64,000 nucleotides of DNA from Ophiobolus disseminans (Eukaryota > Ascomycota > Dothideomycetes > Pleosporales > Phaeosphaeriaceae): positions 921,668 to 985,667 of the forward strand of contig MU006234.1 of the NCBI GenBank assembly GCA_010093685.1, read 5' to 3'. Positions within the stretch are counted from its first letter, which is position 1, and every line of letters starts with the position of its first letter. The notes under the pieces are model-generated. The model ran no database searches. It saw nothing but the letters and a program-made list of their open reading frames with translations, and was not told where the DNA came from. Of this stretch, positions 22,576 through 33,974 are shown piece after piece. The position numbers and the translations under genes were made by a program.

Positions 22576-23781
22576 ACGTATATTTCAATCGCCCTGTCAG
22601 GTCCGCGGGAAGATCGGGAGACCCTAGGAACCCGCACCTTCGCAAAGACAGCACATTTGTGGAAGAAATTCAGCATGGATAGATCCTACCACTATTCATA
22701 CAAAACAATACACGAACTTGACATTCTCACACTGGTCGAACAGTTTGGGGAACACACGTGTAGCGACGATCGAGATCGCATATTCGCCGTGTATGCACTG
22801 GCAAACAATACTCAACGACTGCCCTCGATAGATTTACCATATGCCGACGACTACGAGAAAGGGATAGGAAGCATCAGAGTGTGTTTGAATATCGACTATT
22901 CGTTGGGTGTTCAAGAAACTTACACAAACTTCGCGATCGCATGTATGAAGAAACAAAAGACCCTAAGAATCTTGGAGGCTGCCGTTACAAGGCCCCGCCA
23001 GGTTGAAGGCGAGGATTGGCCGTCCTGGCTGCCTGACTGGCGTTTACAACCAACAACTCCTGGCATAATACTTGGAAAGCCTCCGATGCTCCCAGATTTC
23101 TATCTCGCGTTCATGAGCGACGTAAATGGCTGTACAATCAAACTGCAGATCACGATGGTCCGTGGAGTCCGTGTTCAATCCCCAGCGTCTGGCCAGCCTG
23201 TGAACATTTCGCCCACAATCGTATCCAAAACAGACATCACTTCAGGAAACTCTACGTCCCAACTACTCCGTACAGCTACCAACATGTATCGACAGGCTGC
23301 TTCGTGTGGCGGCCAGGATCTGTGTCTGGACCTGGATGCATCCGACGCCAATGGAGGGCTCGATAATGAAGTCGCCTCACAGTATATCACAAAACCCGGT
23401 TGTCTACTGATACTGAACCTTGTAGAATATCTTGTAAACTTTGCTCCTGTGAACGACTACTTCGATAAATGCTCGGACCTCTCTACGTTGGGCAACGAGT
23501 GGATCTCGCATATCACTAATGGCGACAAGATGAACTCAGAAATCACGCTCTCACCCAAAGTGGTGGAGCTCATGGCATCTTGCACCCTGTTCACTGCAAG
23601 TAACCTCGGAACGGGTAAGTATGACCACACAACTCCCATGTTGCCTATGCTAGGTCTCGGTCCAAAGGCGTTACAAACTGGCGACAAGTTGATGGTTGTT
23701 GCCGAAGCTACCAAACCTAAAAAAGACCCTTTCATTGAATGGACCGGTACGGGTTGCAATTACTATGCACTGGTCTTTTGA
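22561..23781 (+). pseudogene. 5'-truncated HET-domain gene remnant (C-terminal region only)
   Basis: An uninterrupted frame from 22561 (first ATG at 22675) to 23781 encodes the part that normally follows a HET domain: HTCSDDRDRIFAVYALANN, then DYSLGVQETYTNFAIACMK and EDWPSWLPDWRL, and a long variable tail ending GTGCNYYALVF. The HET domain itself (the SYxWG and WIDAxCIxQ motifs) is missing and is not found immediately upstream, where low-complexity sequence of the opposite strand begins. The retained portion is intact, so truncation rather than point decay seems to be the lesion. A distant upstream exon cannot be fully excluded. Confidence 0.7.
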
Positions 23782-25039
23782 CCGACACCAAACTCGATGC
23801 GAGACGTCGGGCGTCCTTTGCATCGCCTCATCGGCCGCGCGATTTTCTCCGACACCCAGTAGGATCTGGACGTGCCTGGTTCTGTCCGAGAGAAGATGGA
23901 GATATGGCTTGAGTGAAGTTGCGCGGGCAGGGGTCTGAGGCGTGGCTTTCTCGACACTCTACGAAGATTGCTGAAGTTCACTTGATGGCACCTTCCGTCC
24001 TTAGTCTGTCGGCTCTTGACAGACAGAGAGTCATCTAGCCAATCCGACGGAGCAAACAACCCTACCTTAATGCCTTGGCAGCCGCCCCTACGCCGTAAAC
24101 AACGTGGCCCCGCGCTTCGCATTTAGAAGTGGTTAAGGAGCTCGGGAAGCTACACGAGAGACAATACTCGGGATTGTATTTGGGGACGTCTTGTAGGTGG
24201 ACATGTTGAAGGGCTTGCGTGTTTGTATGTGTGGTCCCTGCGTCATGCACACGCGATAGCGGATGTTGCGTGCTGCCCAAGGACTCGATGTATTGCTTGT
24301 TATGAGTTAGTTGTAGGTCAGACCGTCAAGGCATACTCGTCATTCGCAACACAAATTCTGTTCCGGTAAAATGAAGAATGAGCAATAAGTGGACGGTCAT
24401 GTGATAGTTTCCGCCGCTTCCTTTATGTCCGGTACAATTCTCGGACTGGTCCTCTACCATCTCACCATCAAGGCAACGTGCCCGTAGTCGAGCCATATGC
24501 CTCTAAAAGTCAATACTGCTCACACAGTACCTGTCGCGGTGTGGAAATAGCGCATATGCAGGAAGATTTGAAGGATGGAACTGAGGTTGTATTGAGTGAA
24601 GCTACGAACAGTAGACATACATGATGGGCTGTAGACAGCGCTAGTGCAGGAAAGGCAGCATCGTCTCACCAGAGGTGAGGTGCCACTGCACGTGAGGCAG
24701 GAGATGCCCTCAACAGTGACAAAAGATGATGCGGTGGAACAATCAGAAAATCGAAGCATGAAGGCAGGAGAGCAGCATAACAAAAAAGACGCGCAAACGC
24801 AAGATAAGTTTGTATATTTGGTGGGACTAGTCCATAAACATCCATTAGGATTAAAGACATTCAATGTCCAACAAGAACAGAACATGACAGACAAGATGAG
24901 AACTCCAAACTCCAATGCGATGCATTTTTTGTGACTTTTGTGGATAAGAGAAAGTGATCAAAAGCTGGCAGAGATCGCTTTTGGCTTGTCGTTCCTTGAC
25001 GATCGTCCAGTCGTTCGATCATTCGCTAGGGGGTACCCA
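23782..25039. other. Intergenic, convergent
   Basis: About 1.25 kb with no supported gene. Open frames are short and mutually overlapping. Confidence 0.45.
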
Positions 25040-25735
25040 TCACGCCTCCTCGACGGTCTTGGGGGCAGGCTTCTTGTTCTTGTACCAGAGGGTGGGCAGG
25101 AGAGCGCACGAGACGGTGAACAATATGCTCCATATTGTTAGCTGCTGGTGTTATGAAAGTAGGTTGAAGGAGACATACCAGAGAGCGATAGCCATGCCCC
25201 AGACAGTCTTGGCCTGGAAGCAGTTGGTGCGGGTAACACCAGCCCAGTGACGGAGATCCAAGCTGGAGCCCGATGTGTTGAGGTTCTGTTTGGCCGCGTT
25301 GACAAAGGCGAAGGCGTATTGCGCGTCGACTTCCTGGGAAGATTTGCCGATGACATAGCAGTTAAGGTATGACATGGGCTTTCCAAGGGTTACAGCGCAG
25401 ACGATGAAGGCGATGAGGAGCAAAGAGTCAACACCAGTCATGACCAGGAGCCCGAGGTTGGCAAGAGACCAGTAGTATCCGACAGACACGATGATGTAGA
25501 GCGTCGCGATGCAGGTCTAATAGCTGTTAGTCATGGCTCGAACATTTTCTGCGTCAACACATACCACAGTGAGTGTTCCGACAAACTCCTTCGGCGGCTC
25601 AACACCAGTAGTGACAATCATCTGGACAAAATTGGATGTGATGCCGATGACGATGATCATGCAGATGGCCTGCATAACGCGGACGGCCAAGAACATCTTG
25701 CTTAAAGGCATGGCTCCGTAGCTTGGGACAGGCAT
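25040..25735 (-). CDS. MARVEL-domain four-helix membrane protein
   Basis: Exons 25735-25565, 25516-25179 and 25127-25040 give 198 aa. Introns are 48 and 51 nt, the second with a CTAAC branch site. Four hydrophobic segments are seen: VRVMQAICMIIVIGITSNFV, ATLYIIVSVGYYWSLANLG, VDSLLLIAFIVCAVTLG and, near the C-terminus, CILFTVSCALLPTLWY. The loop before the last helix holds several Cys and Asn-X-Ser/Thr sites. The tail is short and Lys-rich (KNKKPAPKTVEEA). This layout is that of fungal MARVEL proteins, which organise membrane microdomains. Function beyond that is inference. Confidence 0.8.
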
Positions 25736-27235
25736 ATTGATTGAGTGAGTGTGGCGTTTTCTGGGTGGGTGCTTGGAAAGACTGTCGTGAAGGATCGGAT
25801 ATCGTGCTGGTCGGACGAGGTACTTTTATGTCGCAAGGAACGGATCGCGATCTGCCAGCAGATGAAGAGAATGTGTTGGAATGACAACTGTCGAAAGAAT
25901 GGGACCCAGATAGGAAACAAGGAAATAAGGAAACAAGAAAAAACGGAAAGAAACTCGCGAAGTGGAGTGGTTGTGAGGTGGATGCGGATGTGTTTGATGA
26001 TTTTCCTGCTGTTCCTGACAGCGCATCTTATACATCTCATCTTCAAGATGCACGTACAACAGAATGACGAATACGGCATAGCTACAGCGAGAGCTATTCT
26101 TGCATGTCGGCTGTCTGGACCTCATCAGTTTCATGGCATCTTGAGTAGTCGCTGAGCGGGCCAATGAGAGGCGCGAACGTCGGTGCTGCAGAAAATGTCC
26201 GAGCTGGCGCACCGGCCCACGGCGGCGGCTACAGCATGAAATGCCCCTGTTATAATGAACGTCAGTTCTGGGGAAAGCCACTCAGCTGCAGAATATCCAG
26301 ATGGTGCCTGGAGGATCTGGAGCCACACTTTGCCTCGTAGATCGAGTGGCCGAGAGGCGATGTTGCGGCTGTCGCTGTACTTCCCCGGTCCCACCTCCCT
26401 TCCCGACCAGCATCGCGCGCGGGAGCTATGCTTAGAAGTGTTGAGGCTCAATCAGATGTGCGAGAGAATGAAACAACCCTTTGTGCAATGGTTCGGTGAC
26501 ATGGTGATGGCGTTGTTGAAGTAACAGCTTGGTCGATGAGAGGACCGCTGCAGTACAAGCGACAATGCCTGCACGACCGGCTGGAGTATCTCCACGGGTA
26601 TTGGACAATCGTAGTCGCAGGAGAAGTGAAGCTGTAGTTGTGAGTTGTGCAGGGCGCCTTTGATTACTACCGTAAAGTCATCAGGCGTTGATTGGCCTGA
26701 TGTTTGTCGCGGTACGTTCATGTGGGCATTGCACACGCAATGAGTGGCTGCCACTACATCGAACTGCCCCATAAGCACGGAAGAATGGAGTTGAAGAAGG
26801 TGATCTGATGGCAGTCATTCAGGCGAGTTTGGTGGTGGACGTGTCGAGGCGGCGGCCAGCATCGTGAGAGCTGTGAGCAATGGCTTGGCACGCAACTCAC
26901 ACTTCTGAGTACCCACCTCGGAGTTCGTCGCGCGACAGGATCTAGTGAGCACATGGCGAGACACTGCGCGCTCAGCGATGGTGCCACTGTTGTTGTCTGT
27001 CGCCGCATGGACTTTCCGCATTCGATGTACCTATCTACAATAGCGGGGAGCTCTTGTCATAGCCGAGCTGCATGTGCCGGATGCATTCCGCATCTGCAGG
27101 CCGTTGATATGCGCATGCTCACAGAAGCACGATAGACGGCCGATAAGTGATGCCTCACGCCCTAGACGCCCTCCGAGGTCTGGTCTCTGGTCTGGCGTCC
27201 TCTAAACTTCAGATTACGCTTCCCCCATAGACAGC
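25736..27235. other. Divergent intergenic region
   Basis: About 1.5 kb between the MARVEL gene and the amidase gene. No gene, repeat or RNA was recognised. Confidence 0.45.
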
Positions 27236-29028
27236 ATGGGTATCTCAGAGTATAGACAGCACAAGCAAGACTGGTATGCTCAAGTAGCCTCACAACACAA
27301 TCACGCGTGAGAGCTGACAGGACCATAGCAAGCGGAAGCAGTCGGAGCGAGCTTCCAAGATCGCAGCCCTTCCCACGACATACCTCTCCCCGCTATCATC
27401 GCAAGAGCGCACGATCCTCGGCAAGCCCATCCAGGAGCTCGTCCAAGATGTACACAAGCAGGTCACGAGTCCCGTCGATATCCTACGCGCATACGGAAAG
27501 GTCGCGTTGAAGGCGCACGAGAAGACCAACTGTGTGACGGAGATACTGTTTCCTGAGGCCGAGGAATGGGCTAAGAAGGGGATCAATCTCAAGGGGCCGT
27601 TGGCTGGCATACCCGTCTCGCTGAAAGACTCGATACAGGTCAAGGGGTTTGACATCTCAGTCGGCTACTCAAAAAACGTGGGCAAGCCGTATGCAGAGGA
27701 TGGAGCTATGGTGAAGCTGCTGAAAGACGCTGGCGCAATACCGTTCGTCAAGACCAACCTCCCAACCACGCTCCTCTCGTTCGAATCGACCAACGACGTC
27801 TGGGGCCAGTGCAAGAACCCACACAATGATAAATACTCGCCTGGTGGCTCGACAGGAGGAGAGAGCGCGCTACTTGCCTTTGGTGGGAGCCGCATCGGCA
27901 TTGGCTCAGATGTGGCCGGTTCCGTTCGCGCGCCCGCACATTTCTCCGGCTGCTACTCGATACGCTGCTCGACTGGGCGATGGCCAAAAGTGGGCATGAA
28001 CACCAGCATGTCCGGCCAGGAAGCCGTTCCCAGCGTCTTCAGCCCCATGGCGCGCACGCTCAACGACCTGAGATACTTCACGCGCAGCTTCATACAGATG
28101 CAGCCGTGGAAGTACGACTACACATGCCACCCGTTCCCATGGCGGGAAGAGGTCGAGGAGGAGTACAAGCAGAAGAAGAAACTCCGCATTGGCGTTATGC
28201 GCACTGATCGCGTGGTCGATCCGTCGCCTGCGTGTGCGCGCGCCTTGGACGAGGTCGCAAAGGCGCTGGCAGCTGAAGGGCATGAAGTGTTTGACGTCGA
28301 ACCGCCATCGCCATACGAAGCGCTTCGTCTAGCATCGCATCTCCTGCTCAGCGACGGCGGCAGCACATTCATGTCGCATTTCCGCACAGGCGAGTGGAAC
28401 GACAAAGGCGCGGCGCAGATGGTGCGGTACATGCGTCTTCCGCGCTTCGTCAAGTACGTCCACTACCTATACGTGAAGTACATCAAGCGCGACGATATCT
28501 GGGCCGGCTTGATCCGCAACTGGCACCCTAAGAGTGCATACGAGTACTGGCAACTTGCGGGCCAGCGCGAGGCGTATAAAGCGCACTTCTTCGACTGGTG
28601 GTCAGATGCTAAAATGGACGTTATGCTCACACCTCCGAATGCGACGCCAGCGGTGCCGCACGGCGGGATGCACGACGCTTTTAGTAGTTGTGGATATACG
28701 TTCTTGTTCAACCTCGTAAGCGTCGTCACCTCTCACATCCTCCCTTTCTAATAACCCACAGCTCGATTACTCCGCCGGCATCGTCCCAGTAACACACGTT
28801 GACCCAACCAAAGATGCTTTACCATCTTCTTTCAACTTCAAGACGCTCAATGGCGTTGCGCAGGGCGCGTACAAGCATTACGACGCTGAGAAAATGGCTG
28901 GGCTGCCTGTTGCTGTGCAGGTTGTGGGGCGCAGGTTGGAGGAGGAGAAAGTGCTTGCTGTGATGGAGCGGGTTGAGGATGCGCTTGATGGGCAGGGTGG
29001 ACGGTACCAGCTTTTGGAGGTTGATTGA
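27236..29028 (+). CDS. Amidase-signature hydrolase (fatty-acid-amide-hydrolase-like)
   Basis: Exons 27236-27273, 27329-28715 and 28762-29028 encode 563 aa. The Ser-cisSer-Lys triad is visible: Lys in GIPVSLKDSIQVKG, the cis-Ser in SPGGSTGGESALL and the nucleophile Ser in IGSDVAGSVRAPAHFSGCY. The N-terminus (SEYRQHKQDCKRKQSERASKI) and the C-terminal GLPVAVQVVGRRLEEEKVL are typical of the acetamidase/FAAH branch common in ascomycetes, enzymes that hydrolyse small or fatty amides to acid and ammonia. There is no signal peptide or clear membrane helix. The frame is intact. The actual amide substrate cannot be deduced. Confidence 0.88.
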
Positions 29029-29347
29029 GGTGGTGGATGTGGGTTGGGGGTTTAGTGATCTGGTGCAGGTGCGGTGTGCGCGGATTAGTATTCATGATCA
29101 ATGTATATAACCCCTCACGTTGCAACATTGATTCCAATTCCATTCTGAACCCTTTTTTCTTGATATTCTGGGTTTGGATTGCTGGACTCGATGCATCGCG
29201 ATTACGCCGGTGTTGCCTTCCCATTGAACAACGCTGAAACTATTCCCATTCCGACCACCTATCCAGCATCACTTAATCAGTTATGTAGCCAGCACCTAAC
29301 AGAGCCACTAATCTCCTCTCATACACCTAAAAACACCTACTTAAAAG

Positions 29348-29614
29348 ATGAAATACCACCAGCTCCCCGAATTTGGAATTCCGAGTACCTACCCACCCGA
29401 TCTTTCGAGCTCCAACGTTCCCTGCCCTGCCTCTCGGTAAGTCACGAAAGCCGGAAATAAAGACACTATCCTGTACACCTACAGATATGTTTTAACATCT
29501 AAAGCAACTCTTATATACATAGACGTAGTCGTCAAGCTTAGCTTTTTTCTGACTTTCACGACTTACAGACAGTCTACACGCCCCCCGGCAACAACCTCGT
29601 CCCATAAGCGCTAA
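29348..29614 (+). CDS. Hypothetical 44-aa spliced frame whose intron is the 130-bp element (doubtful)
   Basis: An ATG at 29348 opens 29 codons plus two bases (MKYHQLPEFGIPS...) that end exactly where GTAAGT of the repeat element begins at 29437. The element plus AG (29567-29568) can be removed as a 132-nt intron with a CTGAC branch-like site. The frame then continues in phase for 15 codons to a TAA at 29612. No homology is recognised. The fit could be chance. Confidence 0.2.
29437..29566 (+). repeat. 130-bp inverted-repeat element, copy 1 (MITE- or introner-like)
   Basis: It starts GTAAGTCACGAAAG and ends CTTTCACGACTTAC, terminal repeats matching at 12 of 14 positions. It aligns without gaps to the reverse complement of 37052-37181 with 98 of 130 positions identical, and most differences are transitions. 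There is no coding capacity. The ends resemble a 5' splice site on either strand. Confidence 0.75.
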
Positions 29615-30141
29615 GCACAACCGTGGAAAAGTATTTGGAATCCTAACCGCGCCGTCTTACAATGGGGTACAACCGTGCCTCGACTCGATCGACAGATTCG
29701 CAACTTTACAAGGGCTCGATGCGAAACTGCCCCGCTCACGTCACACTTTCCCCTCCATCTGTGGCCCAAGCTTCGTTCCAGCTCCTTTGTGATGACAGAT
29801 GCTTGCGTAGCTTGAGGGGAATCCTGCAGGATGGGAGGGTAGGCACAGTCATGGCTACATGCTGGGAAATGGGGCGCGTCGCTTTGGAATTGGAACTGGG
29901 TAGGAACGGCGTGAAATGGTAGGTGATGGGTCTGATTTGGTAGTAACAATGATGACGGCTAGTCTCCAATCGTCATCCCTCCTGCATCGGCATCTGTACC
30001 ATTCAGAACTGGGGCGCCATTGACAAATAGCTATAATACGGGTCCAAAGCGAGGTGTCCGATACGCTGGCTGCACGCTCCGAACCAGGCTCCGGGTTCCA
30101 AATATGGAGCACGTCTCGTAACGCAGACATGCGTGGAAGGG

Positions 30142-30148
30142 TATATAA
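30142..30148 (+). promoter_or_regulatory. TATA-like box upstream of the GFA gene
   Basis: TATATAA lies 93 nt before the ATG at 30241, a normal distance for a fungal core promoter. Confidence 0.35.
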
Positions 30149-30240
30149 GTACTCCTCCTGCCTGAGGACCATGTTGTCCGTCACATCTACCTTTTAACCC
30201 AATCAACATAAATCAAGACAACTCGCGCCAATCAGACAAC

Positions 30241-30894
30241 ATGACTTCTTACAACGGCCACTGCCATTGCGGAAATACGGAGTGGACGGCGGAGTTGCAG
30301 AGTGGAGAGCAGGGACATATTCTGTGGTACGCCAATCCACCCACCCACCCGACTACATAACCTTACTCGGTGGTCGATTGGAATGTGTTATTCGGGTTCT
30401 GGTCCTTAGTGCTAACTTAAAAATAGCCATTGCGATACCTGCAAACTCCTCTCCGGCGCCCCGTACACCCTAAACCAAATCATCCCCGCCAACGCACTCA
30501 ACATTACGAAAGGCAAGGATCTGGGCAAGTATACGTATAAGGGAGATTCAGGGAAGGGCGTGCATTGCGTAAGTCTTACTAGAGCATACACATCCAACTC
30601 CCAACTCTCCTACCCAATATTCCCAATTCCCAGCTCCCCCACTACTTCCACAGCTTCTACTACATTTGGCATGGTGGCTAATCCAACCCCCAGTACTACT
30701 GCAAAAACTGCACCACGCACGTCTACCACCAGCAAGAAGCTCTGGGCGACGACAAAATCGTGCTGCGCACCATTTTGTTGGATCAGGGAGGTTTGGGCGC
30801 GGGCTTGAAGCCTGCGGCGGAGATTTATGGAAAGGCCAGGTTTGGGTGGGAGAAGGAGGTTGCGCAGACGTTTGAGACGATGCCGCCTTCATAG
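30241..30894 (+). CDS. GFA/CENP-V family zinc protein
   Basis: Exons 30241-30326, 30427-30568 and 30694-30894 join in phase to 142 aa. The zinc ligands of the GFA fold are all present: NGHCHCGN (first pair), LCHCDTCKLLSGAP (created across intron 1) and YYCKNCTTHVY (start of exon 3). The family is named after a glutathione-dependent formaldehyde-activating enzyme, but most fungal members lack a proven reaction. The second intron is 125 nt and pyrimidine-rich, with an alternative upstream AG that would not preserve the conserved Cys pair, so the distal AG was chosen. The protein is probably cytosolic. Confidence 0.85.
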
Positions 30895-31222
30895 ACGACA
30901 CATATCTCCGGGCCAGATAAGAATCGTACTTCAGCAAAACATTCGAACATGATATTGAATGAAAAATGAATTGAACCATCATTCATCTGAATGTCTACAA
31001 ATCGTCTAATGTCTCTCTCTTGTCGAGCAAAGTATTGCAAGTCCGCGAAACTCCTCAAATAACGACTCGGATACTCATACCCGCCCGGATTGTCATAAAT
31101 ACATGACTCTTTCTTGGTGGAAGTAAGAGAAGGCAATGTATACTCATTCAAACGCTAATATTCATATCCGTCTGAATTATCTACAACGCACCCAATCTTA
31201 CACCCCCATCCCATCTCCAACC
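30895..31222. other. Intergenic with decayed copies of the MsrA 3' end
   Basis: Between convergent genes. It contains the duplicated MsrA tail described separately (31033-31091 and 31161-31178). Confidence 0.55.
31033..31091 (-). repeat. Duplicated 3' end of the neighbouring msrA gene
   Basis: 59 nt match 31224-31282, the end of the functional MsrA reading frame, at 50 of 59 positions. The translated fragment reads NPGGYEYPSRYLRSFADLQ against NPGGYECPSHYLRSFAELQ in the gene. At the stop position the copy has a Tyr codon. A third, shorter trace at 31161-31178 matches 13 of 18 bases, with all differences transitions. Confidence 0.65.
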
Positions 31223-31886
31223 CTATTGTAGTTCCGCAAAACTCCGTAGATAATGACTCGGACACTCATACCCGCCCGGATTCCCCTCCAAATACAACTG
31301 ATGATACTGCTCCGCATCCCACCACTGCCCCGCGGGCAAAATCTCCGTCACAACGCCGCCCTTCCACCACTGCTCGTCCACCTTCTTGGTCACCTCGCGC
31401 GCGGTTTTTTCCTGCTCGGCGTCGTGGAAGAAAATGGCGCTGCGGTACTGCGAGCCGCGGTCGGGGCCTTGCTGGTTGTGTGTCGTGGGGTCGTGCATTT
31501 TGTAGAAGAAGGTTAGGAGGGAGGTGTAGGTTATGCGGGTGGGGTCGTAAGTTATGCGCAGGGCTTCGGCGTCTGTGTTGCATCTTGTTAGCCCATGACT
31601 ATCCCCAACACAGCTTCCAGAATAGAGGAATTCACGTACGGCCCGTCCGTCCACTACACACGGCGCGATAACTCGGATCGTTTGTATCCCCACCAATGTA
31701 CCCGACGCGCGCATCATACAGCCCCGCTTTCCCAAACTGCTTCCTGTACATGTGTTCGACGCCCCAGAAACAGCCGGCCGCGACGGTCGCGGTGTGCGCG
31801 CCGGCGGGCACGGAGATGGGGGTGGCGGGCGCATTGGACATGGTGGATGTTGTGAAGGGGCGGAAGAGCTTGGTCAGGAAGGACAT
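31223..31886 (-). CDS. msrA: Peptide methionine sulfoxide reductase A
   Basis: Exons 31886-31640 and 31572-31223 encode 198 aa, joined so that SGRTG continues into HAEALRITYDP. The catalytic motif is AAGCFWGVEHMYRKQF, and GYIGGDTNDPSY, the acceptor-site landmarks and QGPDRGSQYRSAIFF are canonical for MsrA, which reduces methionine-S-sulfoxide in proteins with thioredoxin. The N-terminus SFLTKLFRPFTTSTMSN is basic and Ser/Thr-rich, so mitochondrial delivery is possible. A longer reading from an ATG at 32042 would add a hydrophobic segment (LLPSVLLIFLSYL); the ATG at 31886 fits usual fungal lengths better. The 3' end has been partly duplicated downstream. Confidence 0.9.
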
Positions 31887-32636
31887 GGAGAGGTAGGAGA
31901 GGAATATGAGGAGTACGGAGGGGAGGAGCTTCAGCGTAGCGGTGGGCTGAAGGTTCGTGGGTTTGGGGTGGGTTGGGAGGATGGGTTTATGCGGATTGGG
32001 GATTTGAGTATCTGCCGTAAGAGGGAATGAAGATGTCATCATTGATATCTGACAAATCGTGGGGCTTGAGCCACGGTGTGGCGCAGTTGGCAGCGGGCGA
32101 ATCGGGGTGGAGGGGCGAGCGAAGGTGGGTCTGTCCAACGCGGTGTTTCCCGTCTCATCTCACATGCTTTCGCATTTCCTGCTTCGTGATTCCCAATATA
32201 TCACCGCTTTCGTCTTGAAGGACCCAACATTGTTCTTCTCACCTCCAGGGCTCATCTCACACGCTTTCGCATTTCCTGCTTCATGATTCCTAGTCTACCA
32301 CCGCTTTCGTTTTGCACTGAGGCCCTCGATCGCATAATCATGTCTCGTTACATCCTTTGGCGGTACTCGCCGCAGCTTGAAACCATGTTTCTAAGTAGGA
32401 ATTGTACCTACTTGGTCAAGTATGGTAATGTGCGATGTTGCGCATGATCGAGAATCAATAGCTCATCTGACTAGGGTTCATTCTGGCATGGTGTCTTGAT
32501 TGTCGCATGCCTATGGGATGTTGTTGAGCATTGGTAAACGACCGACCATTTAGCTTTCTTTGAACATGGGCGTAAGGAATTAGGAATATTTGCATAGCAA
32601 AACCTTTACATGGATCGTTTGTAAGGTGCCTAGGGA
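31887..32636. other. Intergenic, upstream of msrA
   Basis: Two near-identical segments beginning CATCTCACA recur around 32155 and 32252, each followed by GCTTTCGCATTTCCTGCTTC (32168-32187 and 32262-32281): a direct repeat about 94 nt apart. No gene is seen. Confidence 0.5.
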
Positions 32637-33974
32637 TTACCGATCTTGCCGCTCGAACGCCCTTAACGCGAACTCAATGCCTAGGAGAAGAAGAATCATA
32701 CAGTTACAAGCGTGGGTCAAATACCATAACACCTTCCCCACCACGCTTCTGGATACAAATCCGCCAGGTTGCATGATAGTGGTATAAACTGCAAATGCCC
32801 AAAGCAACCAGGCCAAAGCGAAATATATAGCTAGCAACTGAGCTACGGTTGTACGGCGAACAATGCGCTGAGAGAGAGATAGCGGTCTCTTGATCATCCA
32901 TGCTATGATGACCACCCACGGGAAGTAGACCCATATATAAACGATGTTGTAAGTGCAACGCCTAATTGCAAAAGTTAGAAGTGACAGTCAAGCGTCTCGA
33001 AGGGGGGATCGTACCACTCGCATTCTTGATGGTTTTGCTTTATATAGACATATTGGAACAGTTGGTACGCTGTATGCACCATGGACAAAAACAGCAAAAA
33101 AACCAGGTGAAACTTAAGCCAAGGCCATCGCACTGTCGGGTATGAGTTGAACAACCAAAAGTCTGGTCCGTCAGGGACAATTGCTGGACCAAGAAGACCA
33201 GAGGGCTGCTTCTGCCAGATTGTCAGCACTGAGATATACGATAATCTCTGACGCCCAACTCACAAGGTGAAACATAGACCGGGATTCCTCTGTCTCGGTG
33301 ACGGCGGTGATAGCTGGGATCTCGGATCCTGGTTGTAAGGTTGGGAATACTCGCTGGTAGAGTTTTTCCAACGCCCAAGAATTGGCTGCAGAATGCTCGT
33401 GGTTCAAGACACCATCACCTTCTTCACTACGAACTGGTGCGTAAAGTCTCATCGAAGGCTTCCGCCAGAAGCGAGTAGCCCACAACGTTCTCTCGCAAAA
33501 GTACAGGACATTTGCGCCCAAAAAGACAGCAAGAATGCCTCTGAGAGCAGGGTCCCATAGGTAGCCCAATACATATGCTGCCACGGAACTGCCGAGTGTG
33601 GACAAAGTGAGGAGACTCAACACCCAAAAGTGGCTGACGCGGACATCCCTTTTAGCTATCACAACCATCGCATAGATTATTTCCACTATTGCGGCAGCCA
33701 AGGTATATGCAGGGAACGTGGCTCGCCATGTCGACCTGAGTGCTAACGTGATGAGCGCGGCAAGAGCTACCCGGACACTACCAAAGACAAGAACGGACGC
33801 AAAGGAATAGACTCTGAATCCCTTGCTGAATATTTCCCTGGGGCTATGCCTCGAGTTCTGTCTGATTCGTGCTAGAAATCCCTCGAGGATGTTTGTAGAT
33901 GGCCTCGACATTATGAGTGCCCAGGTGGTCGAATTGGCGTACCTAATTTCTATAAGCTTTACCGGTATTAGCAT
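32637..33974 (-). CDS. Eight-helix integral membrane protein of unknown function
   Basis: Exons 33974-33264, 33211-33015 and 32961-32637 join in phase (introns 52 and 53 nt) to 410 aa. About eight hydrophobic segments are visible, for example VYSFASVLVFGSVRVALAAL, YTLAAAIVEIIYAMVVIA, VLSLLTLSTLGSSVAAYVLG, LVFLLFLSMVHTAYQLF, VQ-free stretch YIWVYFPWVVIIAWMI and LLAIYFALAWLLWAFAVY. A soluble loop (LYAPVRSEEGDG...TAVTETEESR) lies between helices four and five. A second possible start is at 33911. I do not recognise the family. The organisation suggests a fungal-specific polytopic protein, possibly of the plasma or vacuolar membrane. Confidence 0.65.

Larger units (their letters stand above)
29029..30240. 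other. Gene-poor stretch containing one inverted-repeat element
   Basis: Apart from the 130-bp inverted-repeat element at 29437-29566 and a doubtful short spliced frame around it, nothing recognisable lies between the amidase and the GFA gene. Confidence 0.45.

Noticed and set aside
24520..24934. Opposed open frames of 131 and 96 codons
   Set aside because: They are mutual shadows in a region without motifs or introns that would extend either.
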